Source: Phyto melanocephala (taxonomy: Eukaryota; Arthropoda; Insecta; Diptera; Rhinophoridae). From it: DNA of 64,000 nucleotides. Where the stretch lies: positions 127,507,395 to 127,571,394 of the forward strand of contig OW799234.1 of the NCBI GenBank assembly GCA_941918925.1, read 5' to 3'. The position numbers and the translations under genes are program-made. Positions within the stretch are counted from its first letter, which is position 1, and every line of letters starts with the position of its first letter. Shown here one piece after another: positions 35,863 through 47,926 of the stretch. The notes beneath the pieces were generated by a model, which did not search any database, was not told the DNA's origin, and worked only from the letters and a program-made list of their open reading frames with translations.

Positions 35863-38089
35863 TACAACATTCGGCTGAGTATTATTTCCTTTATAAAAAC
35901 TAAATATAAAATTTAGATTTAAATTAAAAAAAAAAGTATAACATTTATTAATAGAAAACTTTTTATAATATTTATAAAACTGCAAATAAGTACTGAAAAG
36001 AAAGAAACAAATAAAAAGCCTTTAGGGTAAAATCTCTGCAAAATTAAATTACTGACAACACAATCATTATTCAATTAAATAAAAATCAATTTAATGTAAT
36101 GTTGGTAATTTTACACTTAATGACATTATAACTGATAATATGATTCAATGGCCGCGATACATTTTCTCTGTCTCCAATGATGACAACAACAACTATAACG
36201 ACTAGTAGTACATTAATCTATAAAAATAATAAAGCAATAAATAAAATTAAAAAAGGAAATTTTGCAATTTGTAGACATTCTTTCTTTCTCTCGTTTTCAA
36301 CACATTCAAATCCTTGTATTTATATCGTTACGTACATTTTAATAAAATGTCCAGGACACAATGCACAATGACTCGAAATATATTTCTAATTTGAAGTTAA
36401 TTTATACTTTCAAAAATATAAACAAATATTTTTGCAGCAACTAGCCCATTGTGCACTAAGCTAGATTAAATTTATTTCTATACATTTTTTCTTCCTCTTT
36501 TATATAAATAAGCATGTATTTTCTCTGCAATATTTGTTGCTTCATTGTATTTCGTGTTTATATATTAAGCATATAACAGGACATGGTTTTAACATTCATT
36601 CCATAGGGGCAATCTACCACTTCTCCTGCTTCTGTCATGCCTGGAAGGCCATTTAAGGTTTGTAGTAATACTGTAAAGATTTGTTGCTACTAAATGTTTA
36701 CCACACACCAGAGAACAAAAACACAAAAAACAACATTAAATTTATATTGTACACAAATTGTAAATATACCAGTATTTGCTTTTTTAATATTATTTAATTT
36801 TTACTTATTTCTTAACTTCCCTTTTATCTACACAAGCATATTTATGAAATTTTAATAGACATTAAAAACAAAGGAAAAAGTCAAGAAACACCACATCATT
36901 TACACAGTACAAAAGATTTTATTTAAAATTAAATTTTATATTATAAGAAGACTAGGAAAGAAAATGTAAAATGTTTAATGGTTTAAAAACAATTGTGGGA
37001 ATTCATTTTTGGCTAGAATTACGGAATTATTAAATAAATTGCTTAAGATTATATTTAGGACTATAATATTACCTATAACTTTGAATATAACCCTAGCAAT
37101 ATATAAAACTATAATCTCAACTAGAGACTGTAGAAGAAATTATTTTTATACCACGTTCCACTCCTTAGGTCGCTAATTGTGTCCCTACCAGGAGCAGATT
37201 AATCATGCCTATGCTTTACGCACTGCTAAAAATGGTATTGAAATATATTATTCTTAATAAAAATAGACTTTTGAATAAACGTTAATTTAGCCCATAGCAT
37301 CGACTATAGGCTAGATTTTTTTAGACTATAAACTTGACTTTTATTGCATTTATGGACTTGACTATAATTGCAATTAGAGACAAAAATAAAATCTCAATTA
37401 TTATTTAGATTAAATTTCTTAAATAAAAACAAGTATTTATCGACTTTTGCCACTACGATTGCACGAATCATTTATCCTTTTTCTATGGCTTCATTTTGAT
37501 ATGAGATCATAAAATAATAAAATTTTTCAAGAATTTTCAATTTGTAATTTTAGTGCAGCTAAAAGACTTTATTGTTTATCACATTTCTGCTAGCAATAAG
37601 TAAGACAGCTACATTCGGCCTTATCGAATCTGAAAATGCACTTCACTATCATGTATATACGTATAATAACCACATCGTAGCTTAACCTAGATTTCAGATT
37701 TCATGGTATTCGCCATTTTGTTTATTATTTCCAAGGCCATCTTTGATTTTTAGTTTTTACATAGTTAATTGTTCAAGTTCTTTTATTTGATGACCGTATT
37801 GAAGCGGTTAAAAAAATTTTTCGTCATTTTGTTTTGGTATCTTAGTTATTTAGTTTCAAGCCAATTTGTTATTTTTTTATAATCAATTTTCTGAACACGG
37901 TTTGTAATTGGGATTCCTCAACGAGTTCAAAAATTATTTCAGAGTTGACAATTTTGAAATATTAAACAAAATATATATTTTTCCAAATAATTTGTATCTA
38001 TAACTTTACCGATTAGTAACCGATTTGTCATAATTGTTCTGCGAAAATCTCTAGAAGCATAGCATATCGATAAATAGTTTATAAAGTTC
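35863..38089. other. AT-rich interval, apart from the micro-exon candidate
   Basis: No gene seen other than the splice-flanked 51-nt segment at 36607-36657 listed separately. Confidence 0.45.
36607..36657 (+). CDS. Candidate 51-nt in-frame micro-exon
   Basis: Flanked by 'ttttaacattcattccatag' (acceptor) and 'gtttgtagtaa' (donor). The 51 nt are exactly 17 codons, reading GQSTTSPASVMPGRPFK with no stop, and the segment is clearly GC-richer than its surroundings. A symmetric exon of this size could be a cassette exon inserting a Ser/Thr/Pro linker. I do not recognise the protein. It lies on the same strand as, and about 9.6 kb upstream of, the coding exon at 46260, so it could belong to that gene if transcription starts further upstream, but nothing links them directly. 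Confidence 0.4.
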
Positions 38090-38290
38090 CCAGGCTAAAA
38101 ACTTTTAAATTTTATGATACACAGAGGCAGTCGTGTTTATTTGCTCACATCTTAGAAAGTAATGAGGCGATTGTGCTGATTATCACTACCAGTCTGCTCC
38201 CAAATATTTTTTATACTTTTAAACTACAGACAGGTCTATGAGACGTAATGAGGCTTCACACAACTGATTTCAACACCCTCTGTGGAGGGT
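38090..38290. repeat. Fragment of the hairpin-ended repeat family
   Basis: 'gaggcagtcgtgtttatttgctcac', 'actacagacaggtctatgag' and 'actgatttcaacaccctctgtgg' match fragments at 7750-7900 and 15610-15710. Confidence 0.45.
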
Positions 38291-38701
38291 ATGAGAACAA
38301 AATATTACTTATGATTACGTTTTTTATTTATTTTACTCTTTTTTTTATAGGTGAAAACAGGGACTAAAAATTTGCAAATAAATTCACTTTTATATATCTC
38401 CACGAAGAGAAATTTTACTAGCACAATCTCAGTTTGTTTTTCCTTCTAAGATATTTCTTAATTTTTTCTCTCATACTCTCTCACAATAGCAATACAAAGC
38501 CAGTCAAATATTTAAATGTTTATGACTTCTAAAATACTGGACTTCCTTCGACACTGTTCAAAAGCTGCACTGATGTAAGAAAATATCTTTAAAATGGTAT
38601 ATTAATAGTTAAAACTGGCTGGCAAACAGAGGAGAAAAGCCTCCTTATATAAATTTATACTGTCCTTCGCAATTTTTACATATTGAGTGTTAATTTTTTT
38701 A

Positions 38702-39188
38702 AAGGGTCCGCCAAATAACTTCTTTTTTTTTTTGCTATAAAAAGTGTAGCTTCGGCTGTGTGGCACGTAGCGCCGTCCTGTTGAAACCAAATGTTGCCAA
38801 TATCCTCCTCTTCAATTTTTGTGTACAAAAATTAATTTAACATGGCCCGATAACGATCGCCATTGACTGTAACGGCCACTCCTTGCTAATTTTCGAAGAA
38901 AAATGGCCCAATTATACCTCTGGACCAAAATTCGCACCAAACAGTGACTCGTTTTGGGTGTATCAGCTTTTCAATGTATCAGCTTTTCAATGTATGCGTG
39001 CGGGTTTTCTGTGCCCCAAATGCACAGAAAAGAAAAGATGATTTTTTTTTGGCAAAATCTGCCAAAGTAATGCCATATTCGTTCAGCGGAAGAATAAAAC
39101 TAATTACCTGTTAAATCACACATTATAATGTTACCATTCACGAAATAAGCACTAGTAAAAAAAAAAAAACGTTAGATGGCGGACCCTT
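38702..39188 (-). mobile_element. Tc1/mariner-superfamily deletion derivative with TIRs
   Basis: The termini AAGGGTCCGCCAAATAAC (left) and GTTAGATGGCGGACCCTT (right) are inverted repeats with two mismatches, flanked by TA on both sides. Inside, the minus strand encodes only the central part of a transposase: GIIGPFFFEN, then after a stop VAVTVNGDRYRAMLN, then EEEDIGNIWFQQDGATCHTA, which contains the second catalytic aspartate. N- and C-terminal regions are deleted. It is a different family from 19521-20469, judging by the TIRs. Confidence 0.88.
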
Positions 39189-39189
39189 T

Positions 39190-41215
39190 ATGATATTTTG
39201 CAAAATTTCTTTCAAAATTAAAAAATAAGTGATTTCAATACCGCAAAAAAGTGGAGCAGAAGTGATGTTAAATATATTTTAAAGTACTGATTTATAGTAT
39301 TGCTAAGCTTCCGAGTAAATTATACTATTTATATAACTCCAAGTGAACTTATAAATAGTATGTATGAGCATTTTACATTAGCAATAAATCTTAGTGGCCT
39401 AGCAAGTTGGAAATACAACTATTTTGATAATGAATAAAATTTGTGTTTTTTTACATATTTGTTTAATTTCTGTAATTTTAAGCGGTTAAGTGATTAGAAC
39501 TGCCCCTGCTTTTTTGACGGCTATGTAGTTTAAAACTTACAATATTGTACCAACTGCTTTCCGTTACAATAAACCTTATGTTTATTGAAGTCATAATGTG
39601 ACTTTAGTGCAAATATTATTAACAAATAAAACAACATATTGGCAAGATAAATGTTTACAACTACTTAAGAATGCACTAATAAATTCAGCATAGAATCGTA
39701 TACCATGAAATACATAAAGTAGATGAAAACAAAATACAAAAATACAAACAATAGTTTGAACAAGAAAAATAATATTAAAGTGCACAAATGTACATGCAAA
39801 TAATATACAAACAAACAAATTATTTATTATTATGTTAGCAATTGCTCGAAATAAAATTCTGGTAGTAGCAGGTTGCAACTTCTGTAAAATACATTCTTAT
39901 TAAAAAAAAGAAGATACAAAAATTCAAACAATTTTAAGATAAAAACAAATAGGTTTTTTGTGCATGTTTTATCAATAACTTTATAGCAAAGATTTCTAAT
40001 GTACTTAGCACAAAACATATTTCAAATAAGTAGCAAAATGAAAAAGTAGTTAAATGATAAGGAAAATTTTTAAAATTTCTTATGATTTACTACGAATACG
40101 TGTAGAAAAATACTAAAAATAATCAAAATAAACTTCAGAAAAGAAACTGCATATAAGCGCCTTAAAGCAAATTTTGAAATATACAACTGGATACTCTGCT
40201 GCAAACTAACATGCATGTATCCAACATGTTTTCATTTCATTTGTATGCAATATGTGTTGTTGTATTAATAATTGTATTATAACTACATTTTTTTTTTTTT
40301 TAAAAAAAAATTTTTTTTATCAATTTTTTAAGAACCAAAACAATTGCATATTTGTGTGCGCACAATACAACACTAGGAGAATATGCATACACACATGCAT
40401 ACAAAGATTTGTTGTACAATAAAATAACTGTATTTTATAGTTTAAAAGAAACAAAATTTCCCCTGATGCAATATTTGTTTTTCACATCATTTGTTTTTTT
40501 TTTTTTTAGTTTATCTTTCATCATTCTATATTTCCTGTCCATCTCGCTCTCTTTCTCTTTACTACTCCATCAGGCTATATTTCCTTCTTATTTGTACAAA
40601 CAATAATTCCAGCCAGTTTATTTGTATGCAACAAGAGGTTAAAGCAACGACAACAAAATAGAAATTGCAATTTTATTCCCAGAAATTGTTATCTCTGTAT
40701 AGGTATATGTTTGTATATAAAGTCTGTATATGCATGCAGGAGAGTGTGTAGGTATTCTGAAACTACCTTGATTTTCAATGCTAAAATCATAAAATATCAA
40801 GGTTTCAACAAATAAAACTGAATATTAAAAAACAACAAAAACTATTTCAGGAAAAGAACTCGAAGCATAAAACATATTTTTTTTTCTCTCGTTGCTGTGG
40901 AAAATAAGTTTAAAATACGGAGGATTTTTAGAGAAAAATATTGTTCTTTTTTAGTTTGATTAAATAAGACAAACTTTTTTTATAATTATATGGGAGAATA
41001 AAAAAAAAACATTTCTCCGCCATCCCTCCCTCTTCAATAATCTTGAAGCTGTATTATAAATTTGTTTACTCAATTCTAATATCAATGAATCAATGATATT
41101 TAAAAATAAAAACCTAATAAATTTAAAAGAAATTTGAATGTACATAAAAAATCTTTAAGTATATAATATTTAAAACTAAAATAGGTCAGAACTACAATTT
41201 AGTCTGTTTATCCTA
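39190..41215. other. AT-rich gene-free interval
   Basis: Homopolymer A/T runs (for example 40290-40320) and no supported gene. Confidence 0.5.
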
Positions 41216-41780
41216 CTAACATAGTAAATGTGAATGTTTGTATGTTTGTTATTTAATCACGCAAAAACGACTAAAAGGAATTAAATGTGGCACACCGACA
41301 AACAGCTACCTAGGTTAACACATAGAATACCCATTATCACGTTAATCGATTAAGTTCGTGAAAATATGCAATAAATAAATTGTTTGAACTTAGACAGTCG
41401 GTTGTTCGAGGGCTTTGAGTGTCCAAAAAGTACATAAACTGGCGAAAAAAAGTTTAATCATTCAATGTCATCTATAGAAGTATTTTGCCTTAAAAGTTTG
41501 AATTAAACCCTTAACAACTTATGGTTATAATTAATATGAATGTTTGTATGTTTAAATGTTTTCATATTTTTACTTAGTCACGCAAACAATTACTAAACGG
41601 ATTTAAATGAACTTTGCCACACAGATAGATAGTAATCTGAGTTATTACATACAAAAACAGGCCACTTTTCGTGCCGATAACTACGAAAACAAAGTCTCGG
41701 GCATAGGTTAGTATCTTTTATAAATGTTGGATAATTTACTAGAATTATTTCTAGTAAATAAATAAATAAATTTGGATTCT
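41216..41780. repeat. Two units of a common insect dispersed repeat
   Basis: 'atgtgaatgtttgtatgttt' and 'aatcacgcaaaaacgactaa' with 'ggaattaaatgtggcacac' near 41228-41300, repeated in altered form near 41537-41630 ('atgaatgtttgtatgttt...agtcacgcaaacaattactaaacggatttaaatgaactttgccacac'). The 'Kozak-free' style matches non-autonomous Helitron-like or SINE-like repeats widespread in insects; exact class not determined. Confidence 0.5.
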
Positions 41781-44700
41781 TTTAATTGCAAATAAAAGCA
41801 CTCTTCAAATTTACGTTATAAAGGTTTATTTCTTTAAACACACTAAAATATTTGCATGTGATATTCACGTATATGGCTCACGTACAACTAGTACCACTTA
41901 TTGTTGTTTCCAGACAAGAATGATAAAAACAAGATTGTGTGACGTAACTTCAGAAAACAAGTGATTGATATTACAAGTAAAAATTTTAAAAAATTAGCAA
42001 AGTGATAAAATAAAGCAATAAATATTAAATAACAATTAAAAGTTATAAATATGAAATTAATAAAAAAAAAAGTGAATTATTTATTTATTTTTTTTGAAAA
42101 TAAACTTAAATACGGTAAATAACCATATAATGGTTATGAATAAACTAAAATGCTTTTATTCTCCTCTAATTCATATGAATCTCACTGTTTATATATTACT
42201 TTTGTTAAGTGCGAGTCTGATGTGACGTGTATGCGTAGAACGAAGACATTTTTTACCATCGGAATGCGTAATCTTGTTTTTATCATTCTGCGTTTCCATA
42301 TATTTCTACTGTGATACAAGCAAGAGTTTTCCAAACATTGTTAAATTTATAAAATAGTTAATTCAAAAAATATCCTGAAAGTATGCTACACATTATGAAT
42401 TGTTCATAATTTCGATGTTGCCAAAGTTTTAAAATAAGTTCTAAATAAAACTAAAGTAATTTACATAAAAGTAAAGAGGAATTAAAATGTTAATTAATGT
42501 AAATTACAGTAATGAAACTAAATCTGTAACAGTATATTGCATTTAACGATACAGCTGCCTGTAGTTGATTGTTAAAATTAATCTTGAACAAAATGACAGC
42601 GACATCAACTGACGACCTCTAAAATAATATCAACAACATGAATACCTATTTTAACATCATAAGAATACATTAGTTTATGCATACTAAAATCTAAATATCG
42701 TCTGCCGAAATATAAAACACCTAACAGTTTGGCACTGAAAATTATAAATATTAGTTTAGCAGAATAAAAACTTTCAGTCATGTTATACATTTCGCTCGGA
42801 ATGATTTTAATTTTGTATTGCCAACTCTAATCGTTTTTCTTTTTCCTCTCTTTGAAATCATCTAAACTATATTCATAATAAAGTAACGTTTGTGCATTTT
42901 ATAAACGTTTAATTATATCTCTTAAAAAATCGGGGTCATACATTTACGGTCTACAAATTTACAACAATTTATTGATTTTACACAGAAAATTTAGCTCTCA
43001 CTGTTTGAAGTTTTATATTTAAGTCTTAGTCTTTGGAGAATCATATTGTTTTCTTCTTCTTTACTTTCAGATTAAATTAATTCTTTTTTTTTTCTTTTAA
43101 AATAAATAATATTTAATTTAATATTTAAATTAGTAACATGAAATATTGCCTTATATTTTTTTATACTTTTATATTGATCGTAATGACTAAAAAATTGTTT
43201 GAGTTAGAAACCGGAAATAAATAAAAATTCACCTAGTACTTTATTCATTATTTCACTTATTATTATGCACTTTTTTACGAAACTCTATTTGATATATATA
43301 CACAACGCACTCTGTTGTATTACTGCTAAGACTGCTTCGTTTATTCAATTATTTATATTAGCGCTGCCATAATAGTTACGATCTACAATGTTCTATAAAC
43401 TTCAATAACAATAATGCCTGTTAATTCCAGAACCGAAAGACAAGAAATACGTGAGTCACTCAGTGTTTTAAGAAAAGGTTTAACTATTAAGTATTATCAC
43501 ATGTGTTTCTTATTTTAATTTAACATATACCACCCAATTTTTTTTTTTTTTAATTTTATATACAATATATTCCTCCAAGTAATAATTTTCTCCATCACCA
43601 GTTCAGTTGGCGATATTTCAAGCTACCATTTATAAAGAAATAGAACGTAAACATTTTAAATTACAAATGTGATGATGCATAAATATAGAGAATATCTGCT
43701 ACAACAACAAATACTAATATCGACAATAACAACAATTTTAAATTAAGAGAACTCAAATGTAGATAATGGGAAAAAATGCTAATTATCATCATTAATAATG
43801 ATAAATAGAAAACGTAACAAAAAAAAAACACAACAACAACAGCAGCTACTATTCTGACGTATTATTATTGTGGACATAATTTAAACAAACAAATGTTAGC
43901 ATTTAAATAATAAAACTACCCTGCAGTGCATGACATACAAATCTTTTGACTTTAGAATCTATGGTTTAATTGTAAAGAGAACCATCATCCAACAAATATG
44001 TTACTATTTATTTATAAAGTAACTAACAAACTACAATTTTTCTAAGCTTTAATCGTACGACTTTTTCTATTTTTTTTTTTTTTTTTTTTTTTTGTATAAA
44101 TTATAATTTAACACGTTGTACGAAATGCTTAAAAAATACCAGATGAATGAATTCAATGAATGTGTGACCGAATTTCATATGAACAATGTTTTTTAATAAC
44201 TAGCTGCTGTTACATTCACATTGAATTTTTACAAAAATTTATTATTAAAACGAGCCTAAGAGTATGACAATCCAAGTGGCAAAAGTGTTCCTAGATGTTT
44301 TGTTTTTAAAAGATCGTGCCATCGTTTGATCATCGTTTGCCTTTGTTCTATTCGACCATCTATACAAATGTTGAACGTATGAGTGTGTGTGTATGTGGGT
44401 GGTCGTATATTATTCTTAAAGATAGGGAAATAAATATTTTGAATACACTATTTCCTGCTGAAAATTGAAAGTAAAAAAGGCGTTTTGTTCTTAGCATATG
44501 TCCTATAAAAAGTTATCAATTTTAAAATTAAAAAAAGCACAAGTAGATAAATTAAAAAAAAAACATTGTTGTATGTATGAATGTTCAGAAATTGCACGAA
44601 TTTGAATGTAGGATTTTAAACAAATCAGAGTAACGACAAAATTTTTACACTAACGAACACTAATAAAAATACATTAAAACTTATAATAAATTTTTATTAT

Positions 44701-46259
44701 GTGTGATTTGAATTATGTGTAAAAAACGACGCAACTGTCAAAAAGAGCAACATATGAAATTTTAGTTGAACCCGGTCTGCATTACTGGACCAAATGAAAT
44801 TTTTGTATTGTATTGTAAGATAAATTGTGATATCGTTGATAGGAAAAATTAATACTTTTTTGTTGTTAGTATGATTTATTTTATATTTTTCTTCTGTTAT
44901 GTCCGTATATCGTCGTTGCTCTGAAGTGATCGGCTATGTGACAACTTTTGTTTATTATTATTTTGATTGCTTCAAAAATAAACAAAAGAGTTTATAAGTG
45001 AGTGAAATACTGAATATTTACAAAACAAAATTGGTTTTTTGCAATTCTGAAAACACATAACTGAATTTGTTTGACCAACGCCGTTATGCATTTACTTCCT
45101 ACTATTCTTCTAGTTCTATGCATTGAGTAGTTTTTAAGCCAATCAAGTTCAGGAGGATGACAATAAGACAGACTGACAAAAATTCTAAAAATTTTGTTTT
45201 TTAGTAAACGATCTATATTTATGTCTCGAATAAAAATTTAAGAAAAAAGTAATGTGCAGACACAGCTTTTTTACAGTCTTATTTTAGGTATAGATGATCC
45301 AATATTAGTTTTCTTTAATTCTATAGGAAATGGTTTTTCTTATTAAATATTTATTTTCTCTTTTCATTGTTGTAGAGGAAAAAAAAATAAAAATACATAA
45401 ACATGTTAAATTTTTTCATCAAATTTCAATTGTTTTCCTAAACAAGTGATTAGTTTGTGTTTACACAAAAGACAACAACATTGCTGTTCTAAACACTAAA
45501 CACTAACATTAAATTTAATTTTTGTAATTTGTGTATTATTTTGACGTGCTGTATGAAAGAACTCGTTCTACATAAATACGCGTTGTACATGTTATCGTTA
45601 AGCAAAAAAAAACAAACCTGAGTGAAAAATATTTAAACACGAATGAACAAAAAAAAAAACTTTAGCACAATTGATGTATTTTAGTTTTATACAATTTCAT
45701 ACAGATTGGTGTGAACATTTTTAAAATTATTTTTGTGCTTTGTACTCGACCGCTAATGACATTGATGTTGATTAACTAACATGATTTATAAAGTATTAAG
45801 CCATGTTCCATATAAATATTGTGTTAGTTTATTCAAATTTAAAAATATTTGTTTTAAGCAAATTTATTGAAATTTTTCTTTAACGAACATATAAATTACA
45901 TATGTAGTTGTTAAAAATATTAAAAGAAAATATTTTTATTAATTGTTTATTTTAAAACTAAATTTTTTATATGTAAATCTAAAGCTAATATAAGAATTAA
46001 AAAACAAACAAATAAACAAAAATATAAAAAAGGGGATTGAAAAACAACTGCTTGTGAAAAATTTCAGTTAAATCAAAGCGTTTAAGTAGCTGTCTAAGGT
46101 TACTTGTGGTATCCTAATTAAATCTTAAAAATTTTCTTTACAGAATTCCTTTTAATTAAAGTTTAAAAATAAATTAAATTAAAAACTCGCCGCAAATCAA
46201 AATATAAATCAAAATATTATTAATAAATACATGACTAGCAAAAACATGTTACAGCGGCT
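41781..46259. other. AT-rich interval upstream of the serine-rich exon
   Basis: Holds a copy of the 'ctgaaagtatgctac' dispersed repeat (42372-42490) and AT simple sequence. Some of the 3' part may be 5' UTR or promoter of the plus-strand gene at 46260, but no TATA or initiator could be assigned. Confidence 0.4.
42372..42490. repeat. Dispersed repeat with 'tgaaagtatgctac' core
   Basis: 'atgaattgttcataatttc', 'aaataaaactaaagtaattta' follow the core, as at 16163-16260; a shorter version lies at 60301-60400. Confidence 0.5.
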
Positions 46260-47368
46260 ATGATTGCGACGTTTTTTATAATTTTTGCATTTATACGGGC
46301 GTTTCCTTGGAGTAGGCGGCGTGCCTACACTAATCAACCAGAACAGCTGGCGGAAGACTCTACAGCCGATGATGCCAATGAAAGCAACAACCCACCGTCC
46401 TCTTCTCTAACAAATCGATCTACAGATGATGTAGTGCCAACAGCAGAACATCAAACATCTACCACCAACTCCACTTTCCTTACTACTAATACAACCAACT
46501 TCAATTCTACCTCCTCCCCAGACACCAATGACAGTGAGCCCTGCAAAGCTTCAACGTCACGTAGAAAATCTTCCAAATCCAATAAAACACATGAAGTGAC
46601 CTTTAGCGGTAGTGTGGGTGGTGGTGATAGTGATTTGGAACGTTCACCCGCCTGTTCGAGAACAAATAGATTAGTTAGACAAACCAGATCCTTTACTGGC
46701 CTAGCAACCACTCCGTCCAGAGCCACCTCACCCGAATTTAGTAGTTCACCGAACTATTATCGTTCTGTGTTAAGTTCAAGAAGTCAACTCACACGAGCTT
46801 CTTCCGACCACGAAACAGGGGGTAGTGATTTTTATTCGGCCCGATCGAAATCGTCAGCTGAAAGTGACTTTCATGATGCAATTAGCATTAAACGCAGTTC
46901 TTCGAGTAGTCATTTAAAGCGTGAAGACACCTTAAATAACTCAGATGACGAAGAAGCTGAACAGGAGCTTTCAAGAGGTGCGGGGGCTGATGCTGACAAT
47001 GAAGCCGATGTTGATGATTCTTATGATCGTGATACTGAGGAATTCTATAGTAATATACAAGACGCTACCGGTACGTCTGGCAGTCGCAGCAAACGTTCGT
47101 CGCTATTTTCGCGATCGGATTCTTCGGCCACCACTACTTCGTCCAGCGGTGGTACTTTTACTGGCGGTAAACGACGATCAACTGCCTCCATTATATCAAC
47201 TTCTATGTGTTCAGACATTATACCCATCGATCGTAGGCGTAGCTCAACGACCACCGAATATAGTATACGTTCGATGCCGAGTCAGCAACCTCGTAAATCA
47301 AGTGGCCGTGTTCGGCGTCATATATCGCGTATGACGATAGCGGGAGCTAGAAGGCGTACAACGGGCAG
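46260..47368 (+). CDS. Serine-rich coding exon of a larger gene, ends at a splice donor
   Basis: An open frame of 369 complete codons plus two bases of the next, ending in CAG|GTATAT at 47368/47369, so the coding sequence continues in a downstream exon. If used, the ATG at 46260 gives an N-terminus with a hydrophobic run (ATFFIIFAFIRAF), then SRRR. That run may be a membrane or anchor segment, or untranslated sequence if the real exon begins at an acceptor near 46310. The remainder is low-complexity: Ser/Thr/Asn-rich, an acidic patch (DDEEAEQE, about residues 229-236), then repeated basic phosphorylation-like sites (KRRSTAS, DRRRSST, PRKSSG) and RRHISRMTIAGARRRTTG at the donor. GC content is visibly higher than around it. 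It looks like a disordered regulatory N-terminus of a signalling or cytoskeletal protein. I do not recognise the gene. Confidence 0.8.
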
Positions 47369-47878
47369 GTATATGTATATGTGAATGTATTTTATATGTC
47401 TCCCCTAGTTGCTAATCTTACTTTTGCAGACATTATAATTTGTGTAAGCTGTGGCAAATTTTTAGTAATTAAAAAAACAATTATTGGTAAAAATATTTTT
47501 TGTTCAAAAGTCCATTTGCAGGCATGTCTCAAGACAATTTTCGTTCGGAAGTGTAATTGAAATAGCATTTTGCTTCCTTAGGAAAATTAAAACATAAACT
47601 ATAACTACTTTTAATGTCTCAAGTTGAATTGTTTCAAATATAGTTATTTACGTTATTGATAATAAATAGCCTGCTTTTAGGGGCGGCACATAAAACGTTA
47701 AAATAATTTAAAAAGTTAAATAGCTCCCTAAAATATGCTACTATTTTTACTTAAAAACAAACTAACAAAATCAACAGAATCTGAAGAAGGGAAATATATA
47801 TTGTATAACTTATAAAAATTTCTATTATGAAATTATTATGTTTACAAAAATAAAAGTTTCAAGAATACTATTTCAAAA
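47369..47878. other. Intron-like AT-rich interval after the donor
   Basis: Begins at the GTATAT donor. It contains a recurring-motif copy at 47722-47739 and runs into the 3' flank of the katanin-like gene on the other strand. No further plus-strand exon was recognised. Confidence 0.4.
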
Positions 47879-47879
47879 A

Positions 47880-47910
47880 GTATATTTATTTGATATTTAT
47901 TTATTTTATA
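47880..47910 (-). terminator. Poly(A) signals of the katanin-like gene
   Basis: Within about 45 bases downstream of the stop on the minus strand there are overlapping AATAAA hexamers (in 'aaataaataaatatcaaataaat'), suitable cleavage and polyadenylation signals. The expected 3' end is near 47860. Confidence 0.6.
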
Positions 47911-47926
47911 TTCGTTGTTTCTGCAT

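Noticed and set aside
46451..47334. Frames of 69-129 codons overlapping the serine-rich exon
   Set aside because: Shadows of the longer, GC-biased exon frame in other phases or on the other strand.
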